From NCBI GenBank assembly GCA_032595675.1, contig JAVQMD010000001.1, positions 1 to 64,000 of the forward strand: a stretch of DNA of 64,000 nucleotides, in the 5' to 3' direction. Source of the stretch: Candidatus Electrothrix rattekaaiensis (GTDB lineage: Bacteria; Desulfobacterota; Desulfobulbia; Desulfobulbales; Desulfobulbaceae). The notes under the pieces were generated by a model that searched no databases, was not told where the DNA came from, and saw nothing but the letters and a program-made list of their open reading frames with translations. Positions 39,636 through 47,678 of this stretch are shown here, one piece after another (within the stretch, counting starts at the first letter, position 1; every line of letters begins with the position of its first letter). The translations under genes and the position numbers were made by a program.

Positions 39636-39838
39636 TCTTCTGTTTCCCACCCTGTTTGTTCTCAAAGGTCGTCCTTATGGACGGCCTTTTTTTGTTACAG
39701 CTCATCGACAGGATCGCCTCTGTCTGGTATCGTTATACCCTGAAAGGACTGCTGGACAATCCGGCAAATGTGTTGTTCCCATTCATTTTTCCGCTAGTTC
39801 GATATGATTGAAGGATTACTGTTATGTCGGGGTGCCAG
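39513..39838 (+). repeat. direct repeat copy 1: atpC tail, terminator and NACHT gene start
   Basis: About 325 bases nearly identical to 40667-40990. The copy contains the end of atpC, its terminator, a common leader, and at 39804 an ATG followed by the first codons of the NACHT protein (MIEGLLL). Here the frame then runs into unrelated sequence and stops after 19 codons, so it is a broken 5' stub. Confidence 0.92.
39664..39693 (+). terminator. terminator of the atp operon
   Basis: AAAGGTCGTCC and GGACGGCCTTT form an 11-bp stem with one G-U pair and a TTAT loop, followed by T. The same hairpin, with a perfect stem, recurs at 40818. Confidence 0.92.
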
Positions 39839-39976
39839 ACAGAGCCTCTCTGCTGCTGACTGACGGTAGCGAAATTGAGGCGGTTGCGGTCGGATGACCA
39901 TGCTTTAAAAATCAACGGAAATTTTCAAGCGGCAGGGGCAAGCGGCCTGCTCGGATTGACAGCAAGGAAAGAAAAT

Positions 39977-40294
39977 ATGCCGAAGCTTAAACCTGGAACA
40001 GTCCCGACCACTGACGAAGAAGATCACTGTATTAAAGAGGGAATTGCCGAAGACCCGGATACCTCTGAAATGACGGATGAAATGTTTGCCAATGCACGTC
40101 CTGCAAGTGAAGTGCATCCGGAAATTGTGGAATGGTACAAGCGCACTCGCGGCAAACAGAAAAAACCGGTTAAAATGCCGATATATATCCGTTTAGACAA
40201 TGATATTGTTGAGCACTTCAAGTCCGGCGGTAAAGGTTGGCAAACCAAAATCAATGATGCGCTCCGAAAATCTATAAATTCGCAACATGCGTAA
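39977..40294 (+). CDS. BrnA/DUF4415-type antitoxin
   Basis: 105 residues. The C-terminal part PIYIRLDNDIVEHFKSGG followed by KGWQTKINDALRK is the ribbon-helix-helix pattern of BrnA-family (DUF4415) antitoxins, which bind DNA and neutralise a BrnT RNase-like toxin. No BrnT-like gene is seen upstream or downstream, so it is an orphan. AGGAAAG precedes the ATG; an upstream in-frame start at 39875 has no support. It sits in the segment trapped between the two 325-base repeats. Confidence 0.8.
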   Translation: MPKLKPGTVPTTDEEDHCIKEGIAEDPDTSEMTDEMFANARPASEVHPEIVEWYKRTRGKQKKPVKMPIYIRLDNDIVEHFKSGGKGWQTKINDALRKSINSQHA

Positions 40295-40666
40295 ACAGCA
40301 GTCCGGCACACAAGTTGCTGGATTTGTTCGGGCAAGCTCCATTGCTTATAGTTTCCTGCCGCTTATGAACATGACGGAATCGAAGAGACACTCGACTTTG
40401 CGGAGCGGATTGGCGAACTGCGCATGTTGAACAGGCTGCATGAAAAAGCAGAAATTGCATCGTAAAAAAAATACGTGGTCACACCAAAAGCCCCTGTGCT
40501 CGGCAAGGTGCTTGAATGAAGAGATTGAACCGCTGGTTCAGCTGATGTGAGGTTGCTGTCTAGCCAAACTCAGATCCCTTATCTCTGCTGACTGACGGCA
40601 CGGAGATTGAGGCCGTGGAGGTTGAATCCTGAAGAAAAATTTCCGCATCCGGGTTTAAAGCCAGGA
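40295..40666. other. gene debris between the antitoxin and repeat copy 2
   Basis: No intact gene. Short out-of-frame stretches look like coding remnants, for example one reading TLDFAERIGELRMLNRLHEK near 40390-40455. The piece at 40578-40625 (TCTGCTGACTGACGGCACGG onward) repeats that at 39853-39895 and reads as the end of a lost protein, LLTDGTEIEAVEV. The stretch is a graveyard of small accessory genes. Confidence 0.5.
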
Positions 40667-40990
40667 GGCGGGGAAAAACGTCTGGCACAGGCTCAGGCTC
40701 ATGCTGATGATCTTGATCGAATCCGAGCTGAAATTTCTTTACAGCGGGCTGTTGCTCGCATAGCTGCTGCGCAACGGACTAAGCTCTAATCTTCTGTTTC
40801 CCACCCAGTTTGTTCTCAAAGGCCGTCCTTATGGACGGCCTTTTTTGTTACAGCTCATCGACAGGACCGCCTCTGTCTGGTATCGTTATGCCCTGAAAGG
40901 ACTGCTGGACAATCCGGCAAATGTGTTGTTCCCATTCATTTTTCCGCTAGTTCGATATGATTGAAGGATTACTGTTAAGTTGGGGTGCCA
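40667..40990 (+). repeat. direct repeat copy 2: atpC tail, terminator and NACHT gene start
   Basis: Second copy of the 39513-39838 segment. It begins within an atpC-like tail ([20 protein letters not shown]) without the rest of atpC, carries the same terminator at 40818-40846, and leads into the intact NACHT gene at 40957. The 828 bases between the copies hold the antitoxin and debris. Confidence 0.92.
40818..40846 (+). terminator. duplicated atp terminator
   Basis: AAAGGCCGTCC pairs perfectly with GGACGGCCTTT around TTAT, followed by six T. It stands 110 bases before the NACHT gene, so that gene needs its own promoter within the shared leader. Confidence 0.9.
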
Positions 40991-43926
40991 CAGCTGCATG
41001 GTCGGTCTTCGGGCCGGTGCTGGAAAATCTGGCCCAAGATGCGGCCAAGAGCTATGTGGGTAAATGCTTCGGCAGCGTATTGTCGCCCCTGAACCGCAAG
41101 CCGCTGACCAAGGCAACCGGTCTCGCAGTGAAAGAGCTGCTCAAGCTGCTGGAAGATGAATTGCTGGACGCAGATCTGGAGACCCGCGAGCTGGAGGCGA
41201 TGCGTGATGTCGTTGCCGACTTTCTGGAGCAGGAGCCTGTGCAGCAGGCCATCGGCAGCCTCTTCCTGGAACCGGGCTATCATCTTGATCCGGCCCTTTT
41301 TGTCAAAGCGTGGCAGGATACTCCTGATGCCCCGGCCCTGCCAGAGGATTTTTCCTGGAAGCGAATCAGCAAACGTTTCAGCCGCAAGGTAGAGGCTATC
41401 CGGGAGGATTCAGCGGAACTGCGGGAGACCTTTGCCCGTCTGCGTTCGGCGAAGGACAGCGAGGATTGGCAGAAAGGGCGTGACCTGCCGCCGGAGTTTG
41501 ATCTGGACAAGTATGCCGAAGCTTTGGTGGAACGTTTTGCCAGCCTCAGTTTGGACAGCTTGGATACTGACGGTGCAGCCTATAATGCGGTCCGCCTCTG
41601 GAACGTTTTTGTGCCCCAGTCCATCCGGGAATGCCAGAATTATCGGCCTCAGCTTCTGGAATTACCCAAGGAAGAACAGCAACGCCTGATTCAGCAGGGT
41701 GAGGTCGATGCCCGTGAATTTGAGCAGCTGGAACGGGAACGCCACGATCTGCGACGGGCCTATTTTGATCAGACCCCCCGCCCGGTCTTGGAGGTCTGCG
41801 CTGACCTGCAACTGCCCCGGCTGGTGATTCTCGGCGATCCCGGTTCCGGCAAATCTTCGCTCCTCCGCTTTCTGGCTCTGGAATGGGCACGGGACGAGGA
41901 TGCCAACCGCCGCTACACTGCGCCCCTACCTTTACTCATCGAACTGCGCGATTATAATCAGTGGAATTGCCCCAACGGTAAGGGCTTTGTCTCGTATCTC
42001 CATCATGCCCGTACTTGGCATCGTCTTAATCAACAGACCCTTGATGCCTTGCTTAAAATACCGGGCCGGGTTGTGCTCCTGCTGGACGGTCTGGACGAGA
42101 TCTTTGATCCCAAGGAGCGGGAGCAGGCCATCAACGATATCCACCGCTTCAGCAACGACTATCCTGATACCCGAATCATCCTGACTTCGCGGGTGGTGGG
42201 CTATAAAGCGCAGCGGCTGCGGGGTGCCGGGTTCCAGGATTTCATGCTTCAAGATCTGGATGAGGAGCAGATTGAACAATTTCTGAATCTTTGGCATGAA
42301 ACCACCTTTACGGATACCAATGAGGCCGAACGCAAGAGAGAGCGCCTTGCCAAGGCGATCAAGGACTCCCGGCCCATCAAGCTGTTGGCGGGCAATCCGC
42401 TTCTGCTCACCCTGATGGCTATCATCAACCGTCATGAGGAATTGCCCCGAAACAGAGTTGAACTTTACGAGAAGGCGGCCAAGCTGCTCCTCCAGAATTG
42501 GGACACTGGACGGCATCTGCAAAATTATCCTGACCTAAAGGCAAGAATCCGTTTCTGGGCAAAAGCAGAAATCTTGCGCAAGGTTGCTATGGAAATGCAG
42601 ACTGGCGGGAAGAAGGCAGCCAATCTGATTCAGGGGGATAAGCTCATCGTCCTGATTGCGGACTATCTGAAAGAAACATTTGGAAATGAGCTGCTGAAAG
42701 ATCATCCCCGTAGCGTAGCAGAGGTTTTGGTCAGACAGCTACGGGAGCGCAATTTCATCCTCTGCTTCCTCGGAGGCGACAGCTACGCTTTTGTCCACCG
42801 CACCTTTCTCGAATATTTCTGTGCGGCTGAGTATGTTGATCAGTTCAAGGAGCGGCAGACGCTAAAGATTGACGACCTGCTTGCGCTCTATGATCAGCAT
42901 TGCCGCGACGACGACTGGCAGGAAGTGCTGCGCCTCATCTGCGGCCAGCTTGATGAGCAGTTTGCTGGGCGGATTATTGCGCATCTGACAGATAAAGTGG
43001 ATATGGAGGCGTGGAATGGGGAGATACCTCCACCTGAATTGGTACTCGCTGTTTGGTGTTTGAGCGAAGTTAAAAATTTGAAGCGGATCGAAAAAAAGGT
43101 TGGTGCAGATTTGCTGTTGAAGGTGATTGACTGCTTTTTGCTGGGTCAAGCTGGATATTACTCAGGCCCAGATGATTTTATTGATTTTTCTGAAGGATTG
43201 AGTGCTGCCGCTAAGACTGTCGGTTCGGAATGGCCGGGGAAATCAACGTTTCGTTTTTGTGGACAGTATCCAGATTATGAATTTTCCACCTATCAAAGTG
43301 AATGGCCGTTTTTTATAGCTGCTGTTTTTCAGCAACGTGAATGGATTGAGAATCTCGTTCGTAAAAATTTAGATGACAGGGTTTCTTATCCTCTTGCCGC
43401 ATTAGTGAAATATTGGCCGGATGATAAAACTCGTCAGTTAATCATTCAGAATATTTTTTCTGATCACAAAGGAGTCATCATTTATAGTAACCACCCTTCC
43501 AGTGTAGCGTTAAAATTGCTGGTACAAGAATGGCCTGATTATAATACATGGCGTCTGCTCACGGAGCTTATCCTACAGGATGAGAGGGAATGGCTTTGCT
43601 GCTGGGCCTTGGAACTGTTGGCGGACCACTGGCCCGATAATGACACCCGACAGTTGATCAAAAAACAAATCCTAGTTAATGGAGCGGCAGCATCCTTATA
43701 TGGTAAAGAGCATTCTCGATTTGGCCGGCTTGTATTTTACGATTCTTCTACGATACTGGCATTTGGCTACCTCAATCCTCGCCAACCCATCCCCACCGAA
43801 CACATCCAAAAAGCCGCAAAAGAAGCCAATATTCCCCCGGACAAAATAGACGAAGCCGTGCGCTCGCTTTCAAAACACATGGGCTGGGACATCACCAAGG
43901 GCAGTGAGGCCGGGAAGCTGCCGTAG
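40957..43926 (+). CDS. NACHT-domain NTPase with C-terminal helical repeats
   Basis: 989 residues, a STAND-type NTPase. The N-terminal helical region (1-280) contains a long charged segment. The NACHT domain has P-loop ILGDPGSGKSSLLRFLA (about 291) and Walker B VLLLDGLDEIFD (about 372), followed by LILTSRVVG-type sensor and winged-helix segments, with HRTFLEYFCAAEY near 620. The C-terminal third has short repeats with the signature WPD-x-x-T-R/W-x-L (about 820-905), HEAT-like. Bacterial NACHT proteins are often anti-phage sensors (bNACHT/Avs-like); that role is inferred. The 5' and 3' ends are both duplicated nearby. Confidence 0.9.
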   Translation: MIEGLLLSWGATAAWSVFGPVLENLAQDAAKSYVGKCFGSVLSPLNRKPLTKATGLAVKELLKLLEDELLDADLETRELEAMRDVVADFLEQEPVQQAIGSLFLEPGYHLDPALFVKAWQDTPDAPALPEDFSWKRISKRFSRKVEAIREDSAELRETFARLRSAKDSEDWQKGRDLPPEFDLDKYAEALVERFASLSLDSLDTDGAAYNAVRLWNVFVPQSIRECQNYRPQLLELPKEEQQRLIQQGEVDAREFEQLERERHDLRRAYFDQTPRPVLEVCADLQLPRLVILGDPGSGKSSLLRFLALEWARDEDANRRYTAPLPLLIELRDYNQWNCPNGKGFVSYLHHARTWHRLNQQTLDALLKIPGRVVLLLDGLDEIFDPKEREQAINDIHRFSNDYPDTRIILTSRVVGYKAQRLRGAGFQDFMLQDLDEEQIEQFLNLWHETTFTDTNEAERKRERLAKAIKDSRPIKLLAGNPLLLTLMAIINRHEELPRNRVELYEKAAKLLLQNWDTGRHLQNYPDLKARIRFWAKAEILRKVAMEMQTGGKKAANLIQGDKLIVLIADYLKETFGNELLKDHPRSVAEVLVRQLRERNFILCFLGGDSYAFVHRTFLEYFCAAEYVDQFKERQTLKIDDLLALYDQHCRDDDWQEVLRLICGQLDEQFAGRIIAHLTDKVDMEAWNGEIPPPELVLAVWCLSEVKNLKRIEKKVGADLLLKVIDCFLLGQAGYYSGPDDFIDFSEGLSAAAKTVGSEWPGKSTFRFCGQYPDYEFSTYQSEWPFFIAAVFQQREWIENLVRKNLDDRVSYPLAALVKYWPDDKTRQLIIQNIFSDHKGVIIYSNHPSSVALKLLVQEWPDYNTWRLLTELILQDEREWLCCWALELLADHWPDNDTRQLIKKQILVNGAAASLYGKEHSRFGRLVFYDSSTILAFGYLNPRQPIPTEHIQKAAKEANIPPDKIDEAVRSLSKHMGWDITKGSEAGKLP

Positions 43927-44019
43927 GGCCGAAAGATTTTTCGCCCTTACTGTTTCATGCTATAATAAATCATTACGACGCAATGAGATAGAAAGAAAAC
44001 AGCAGCAAGGAGACACGAT

Positions 44020-44241
44020 ATGGAACAAATAGTTGTCCAAGTACGGGATAAAGAGAAGGCCAAAATGCTGCTTGATCTGCTGACAGCGTTGGACTTTGTT
44101 GATTCTGTTCAGGCCGGTCAAAGCGAAACTTCTGAGCAGGATACCCCGGAGGATTTCTTTTCCTTGGCAGGCATCTGGCAGGACAGAGATATTACTCAGG
44201 AGACAATCCGTAAAGAAGCCTGGCCGAGGCAGGAGACATGA
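44020..44241 (+). CDS. antitoxin of a VapBC-type pair
   Basis: 73 residues, small and acidic. The end DFFSLAGIWQDRDITQETI (about 47-65) is the usual toxin-binding tail of antitoxins paired with PIN toxins. AAGGAGA precedes the ATG, and the stop overlaps the PIN gene start by four bases (ATGA), as expected for a vapBC operon. The DNA-binding part is not of an obvious class. Confidence 0.75.
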   Translation: MEQIVVQVRDKEKAKMLLDLLTALDFVDSVQAGQSETSEQDTPEDFFSLAGIWQDRDITQETIRKEAWPRQET

Positions 44242-44450
44242 TCCTCTGTGACACCAACATCCTGATCGAGTTCTACAAAAATAATCCGCAGATTACAGAA
44301 GAACTGCGCCGGATCGGCCCGAACCGCCTAGCGATCAGCGCGATTACCCAGGCCGAACTGTATTTCGGTGCCTTGAACAAAGCAGAATTACAGCGCATCA
44401 AAGATTTTCGCTTCATTTCCGGTTTAAGCTTATATCGTCCGAAAGCGTGA
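44238..44450 (+). pseudogene. truncated VapC PIN-domain toxin
   Basis: 70 residues. The N-terminal half of a PIN RNase is intact: MILCDTNILIEFYK with the first catalytic Asp, and AISAITQAELYFGA with the conserved Glu. The frame then runs into GLSLYRPKA and stops, so the second half with the remaining acidic residues is missing. The break lies just before a piece of the NACHT gene 3' end, which points to a recombination junction. Probably inactive. Confidence 0.8.
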
Positions 44451-44455
44451 GTGCA

Positions 44456-44533
44456 AGCCAGAAACTGTGCGCTCACTCTCAGAACACATGGGCTGGGATA
44501 TCACCAAGGGCAGTGAAGCCGGGAAGTTTCCGC
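44456..44533 (+). pseudogene. duplicate of the NACHT gene 3' end
   Basis: Encodes a remnant matching the last 25 or so codons of the 40957 gene (VRSLSEHMGWDITKGSEAG against VRSLSKHMGWDITKGSEAG), about 85-90% identical at the base level. The homology ends at the original stop region. Third case in the island of a displaced gene tail. Confidence 0.9.
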
Positions 44534-44604
44534 CTTGCCCTCCGCACCCGGTTTTCAACGTGCAAAAATAGAAAAATCTATATTTGAATGAGGGCGAGCA
44601 TGTC

Positions 44605-44814
44605 TCGTCACCGAGGGATGATGCCTCGTCACAAGGGGATTGCCTTGCGTCACTGGGGGATCATGCCTCGTCACAAGGGGATCGTCTTGCGTCACTGGGG
44701 GATCATGCCTCGTCACAAGGGGATTGCCTTGCGTCGCTGGGGGATCATACCTCGTCACAAGGGGATTGCCTTGCGTCACAAGGGGATCGTCCTGCGTCAC
44801 AGGGGGATAATGAT
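44605..44814 (+). repeat. 21-base tandem array A (10 units)
   Basis: Ten units of 21 bases in alternating forms, CGTCACAAGGGGATTGCCTTG and CGTCACTGGGGGATCATGCCT, so the higher-order period is 42. Because 21 is divisible by three and the units lack stops, three frames remain open. The plus frame from 44584 would read heptads such as SSQGDCLASLGDHA. No ribosome site or family supports translation. Confidence 0.92.
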
Positions 44815-44823
44815 CATCTCCTT

Positions 44824-45087
44824 ATGAATGATGACTAATTTGTGTCAAATCCTGACGAAATACTACCGAATGATGACAAAAATATTGCGCAGCGTCATGA
44901 TTCCCTGTCTTAGAATGCTTCTGCGATAGGTACGGATCGTTCTGCAACGCCGCTGCATGATCCTGCGATAGGTGAGAACGGTTCAGCACCTCCAAAGAAT
45001 CATTCTGCGATAGGTACGGATCGTTCTGCGCAAGAAAAGAATGACTCTGCGATGGTGCGGAATGATCCAGCACAGGGTTCACAGGAT
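44824..45087 (+). repeat. 21-base tandem array B (degenerate)
   Basis: Directly after array A. The clearest units are at 44920-44940 and 45004-45024 (TCTGCGATAGGTACGGATCG), with eight in-phase 21-base units from 44920 to 45087 and weaker ones back to 44824. A minus frame here would read heptads such as QNDPYLSQNDSLEV. Same period as array A, different sequence. Confidence 0.75.
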
Positions 45088-45219
45088 GGACAGCATCCTG
45101 AGCATCCTCCAACAAGGCTTGTCCGGTAACCGTTTGGGTTATTTTCTTGGAGACATCTTGTTTTAAACTTGACTGCTCTGTAGCCAGATGGCTACAATGC
45201 TCAATATGATAGGGCACGG

Positions 45220-45437
45220 GCTCGTGTTTTGGTGCGCATCAAACGACTGGCAGACGGGAACCCCGGTGATGTTAAGTCCGTCGGAGAAGGAGTTTCCGAG
45301 TTGCGGATTCATTACGGCCCAGGTTATCGAGTGTATTGAAAATTGATCATGAGATTGTACTGCTGTTGATTGGCGGTAACAAAAGCACCCAGTCAGGTGA
45401 CATCAAAAAAGCCCTGCACCTTGCCCGTACTTTATAG
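45220..45437 (+). pseudogene. broken RelE/HigB-like toxin (addiction module killer)
   Basis: The first frame reads [20 protein letters not shown] then [16 protein letters not shown] and hits a stop. The match continues in another frame as EIVLLLIGGNKSTQSGDIKK to ALHLARTL. The first 25 or so codons are absent. Sequence pattern and position just before the antidote gene identify it as the toxin of that module, inactivated by truncation plus frameshift. Confidence 0.8.
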
Positions 45438-45446
45438 GAGTGGAAA

Positions 45447-45752
45447 ATGAGCAAAACAGACACAACCCCTTTTGATGTGGCGGAACATCTCAGAACACCG
45501 GAAGAAATGGCGGCCTATCTTGAAGCCACCTTTGAAGAGGCGGACGGGGACGCTGCATTCATCGCCAAAGCATTGGGGGATATTGCCCGTGCTCAGGGAA
45601 TGTCTCAAGTGGCAAGGGATGCCGGACTGTCTCGTGAAAGCCTGTACAAGGCACTTTCCGGCGAGAGGGTTCCGGGATTTGATACAATATTGAAGGTCGT
45701 CAGGGCACTCGGTCTCAAGCTGCACGCAGAAATAAATCTTGCTCATGGGTGA
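45447..45752 (+). CDS. addiction-module antidote, HTH type
   Basis: 101 residues of the putative addiction module antidote family: FDVAEHLRTPEEMAAYLEA, then a helix-turn-helix GMSQVARDAGLSRESLYKAL. It should bind DNA and neutralise the RelE-like toxin whose remains lie directly upstream (stop 45437, GGAG ribosome site, ATG 45447). With the toxin dead it is an orphan antitoxin. It overlaps the start of a HigA fragment by a few bases. Confidence 0.88.
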   Translation: MSKTDTTPFDVAEHLRTPEEMAAYLEATFEEADGDAAFIAKALGDIARAQGMSQVARDAGLSRESLYKALSGERVPGFDTILKVVRALGLKLHAEINLAHG

Positions 45753-45860
45753 ATATTCTGTTCAGCGTCCGCCAGCGCATCCTGGTGAAATCTTGCGTGA
45801 GGATGTGCTGCCGTCCCTCGGCCTTTCTGTCAGCGAAACAGCCCGTCGGCTTGGTGTTAA
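45745..45860 (+). pseudogene. HigA-like antitoxin fragment
   Basis: Starts MGEYSVQRPPAHPGEILRED and continues through LGLSVSETARRLGV, the first half of the HigA-family helix-turn-helix antitoxin. The match then stops abruptly in VKFRITFLQS. The frame stays open into the PD-(D/E)XK gene at 45922, so a chimeric 348-residue product is possible, but the strong internal ribosome site makes separate translation more likely. Confidence 0.75.
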
Positions 45861-45921
45861 GTTCCGCATAACCTTTCTTCAAAGCCTTGTATCAACCCTT
45901 CAGAAAAAGGAGACTGAACCG

Positions 45922-46785
45922 ATGCGCATCGCCAATCCAATCTACGACGTGGTCTTCAAATACCTGATGGAAGACCGCGAGTCCGCTATCCTGCTGCTTT
46001 CCGAGATCATCGGCGAGGACATCGCGGAGCTTGCATTCCACCCGCAGGAAAGCACCGCTGAGATCGCCGGACGGAACCGCTGTATCACCGTGTACCGCCT
46101 CGACTTTGCCGCCAAGATACGGCTGAAAGAGGGTGGATACCGAAAGGTCATCATAGAAATCCAGAAAGCCAAGTTCTCCACCGACATCATGCGCTTCCGG
46201 CGATACCTGGGCGAGCAGTACAGAAACCGGGAGAATGTATACCGCGACGACAACGGGAACAAAAAGGCCCTGCCCATCATCAGTGTTTATTTTCTCGGCC
46301 ACCGTCTGAGCGGCACAGACCGGGCCGTGATCAAAGTGCAACGGTCGTATTACGACGGCATCACCGAGGAAAAACTCTCCTGCCGGGAGGAGTTCATCGA
46401 AAGCCTGACCCACGACAGCTTTGTGGTTCAGATTCCCAGCCTGCAACAGCCGTACCGGAGTCGCCTAGAGCAACTGCTCAGTATCTTTGATCAGCACAGA
46501 AAGGTGAGCGACCATATCCTGGAGATAAACGAGGATGATTATCCCGAAGAGTACCGGCAACTGGTCAGACGGCTGATCAGGGCTGCGGCGGAAAAACAGG
46601 TCATGGACACCATGGATGCGGAGGACGATATCCTGGAAGAGCTGGAGAATATGGAGAGAACCATAGAGAAGAAAGATAAAACTATAAAGGAACACAGAGA
46701 GAAGCTGGAGGAAAACAAGAAAGAGTTGGAAGAAAAAGACAGAATCATCAGGGAGCTGATGGAAAAAATGAAGAATCAGCAATAG
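45922..46785 (+). CDS. PD-(D/E)XK nuclease-family protein (Rpn/transposase-like), tandem copy 1
   Basis: 287 residues. The N-terminal IANPIYDVVFKYLMEDRESA and the core YRLDFAAKI ... VIIEIQKAKF give the D...E-x-Q-K arrangement of Rpn-like PD-(D/E)XK nucleases. The last 70 residues form a charged coiled coil. This copy's tail is the longest: KKDKTIKEHREKLEENKKEL plus EKDRIIRELMEK. AAGGAGACTGAACC precedes the ATG in all three copies. Relatives are found in many copies per genome and some promote recombination; the role here is unknown. Confidence 0.85.
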   Translation: MRIANPIYDVVFKYLMEDRESAILLLSEIIGEDIAELAFHPQESTAEIAGRNRCITVYRLDFAAKIRLKEGGYRKVIIEIQKAKFSTDIMRFRRYLGEQYRNRENVYRDDNGNKKALPIISVYFLGHRLSGTDRAVIKVQRSYYDGITEEKLSCREEFIESLTHDSFVVQIPSLQQPYRSRLEQLLSIFDQHRKVSDHILEINEDDYPEEYRQLVRRLIRAAAEKQVMDTMDAEDDILEELENMERTIEKKDKTIKEHREKLEENKKELEEKDRIIRELMEKMKNQQ

Positions 46786-46819
46786 GGTTCGGAGAACTGT
46801 TCCGAAGGAGACTGAACCG

Positions 46820-47662
46820 ATGCGCATCGCCAATCCAATCTACGACGTGGTCTTCAAATACCTGATGGAAGACCGCGAATCCGCTATCCTGCTGCTGTCC
46901 GAGATCATCGGCGAGGACATCGCGGAGCTTGCATTCCACCCGCAGGAAAGCACCGCCGAGATCGCCGGGCGGAACCGCTGTATCACCGTGTACCGCCTTG
47001 ACTTTGCCGCCAAGATACGACTGAAAGAGGGTGGATACCGAAAGGTCATCATAGAAATCCAGAAAGCCAAGTTCTCCACTGACATCATGCGCTTCCGGCG
47101 ATACCTGGGCGAGCAGTACAGAAACCGGGAGAATGTATACCGCGACGACAACGGGAACAAAAAGGCCCTGCCCATCATCAGTGTTTATTTTCTCGGCCAC
47201 CGTCTGAGCGGCACAGAACGGGCCGTGATCAAAGTGCAACGGTCGTATTACGACGGCATCACCGAGGAAAAACTCTCCTGCCGGGAGGAGTTCATCGAAA
47301 GCCTGACCCACGACAGCTTTGTGGTTCAGATACCCAGCCTGCAACAGCCGTACCGGAGTCGTCTGGAGAAGCTGCTCAGTATCTTTGATCAGCACAGAAA
47401 GGTGAGCGACCATATCCTGGAGATAAACGAGGATGATTATCCCGAAGAGTACCGGCAACTGGTCAGACGGCTGATCAGGGCCGCAGCGGAAAAACAGGTC
47501 ATGGACACTATGGATGCGGAGGACGATATCCTGGAAGAGCTGGAGAATATGGAGAGGACCATAGAGAAAAAGGATAAAACCATAAAGGAACACAGAGAGA
47601 AACTGGAGGAGAAGGATAAGGTGATAGCGGAGCTTCAGGAACAACTGAAAAAAAATAGATAA
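46820..47662 (+). CDS. PD-(D/E)XK nuclease-family protein (Rpn/transposase-like), tandem copy 2
   Basis: 280 residues. Almost identical to copies 1 and 3 over the first 240 residues, with the same D...E-x-Q-K core. The coiled-coil tail is different: after REKLEEKDKVIAELQEQLKKNR it ends without the MEKMKNQQ of copy 1. It lies 34 bases after copy 1 and 16 bases before copy 3. The conserved body with exchanged heptads in the tail suggests recent tandem duplication followed by recombination in the repeat-rich 3' part. Confidence 0.85.
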   Translation: MRIANPIYDVVFKYLMEDRESAILLLSEIIGEDIAELAFHPQESTAEIAGRNRCITVYRLDFAAKIRLKEGGYRKVIIEIQKAKFSTDIMRFRRYLGEQYRNRENVYRDDNGNKKALPIISVYFLGHRLSGTERAVIKVQRSYYDGITEEKLSCREEFIESLTHDSFVVQIPSLQQPYRSRLEKLLSIFDQHRKVSDHILEINEDDYPEEYRQLVRRLIRAAAEKQVMDTMDAEDDILEELENMERTIEKKDKTIKEHREKLEEKDKVIAELQEQLKKNR

Positions 47663-47678
47663 AAAGGAGACTGAATCG

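Noticed and set aside
44605-45087. Arrays A and B as a CRISPR array
   Set aside because: Units are contiguous 21-base repeats without unique spacers, and no cas genes are present.
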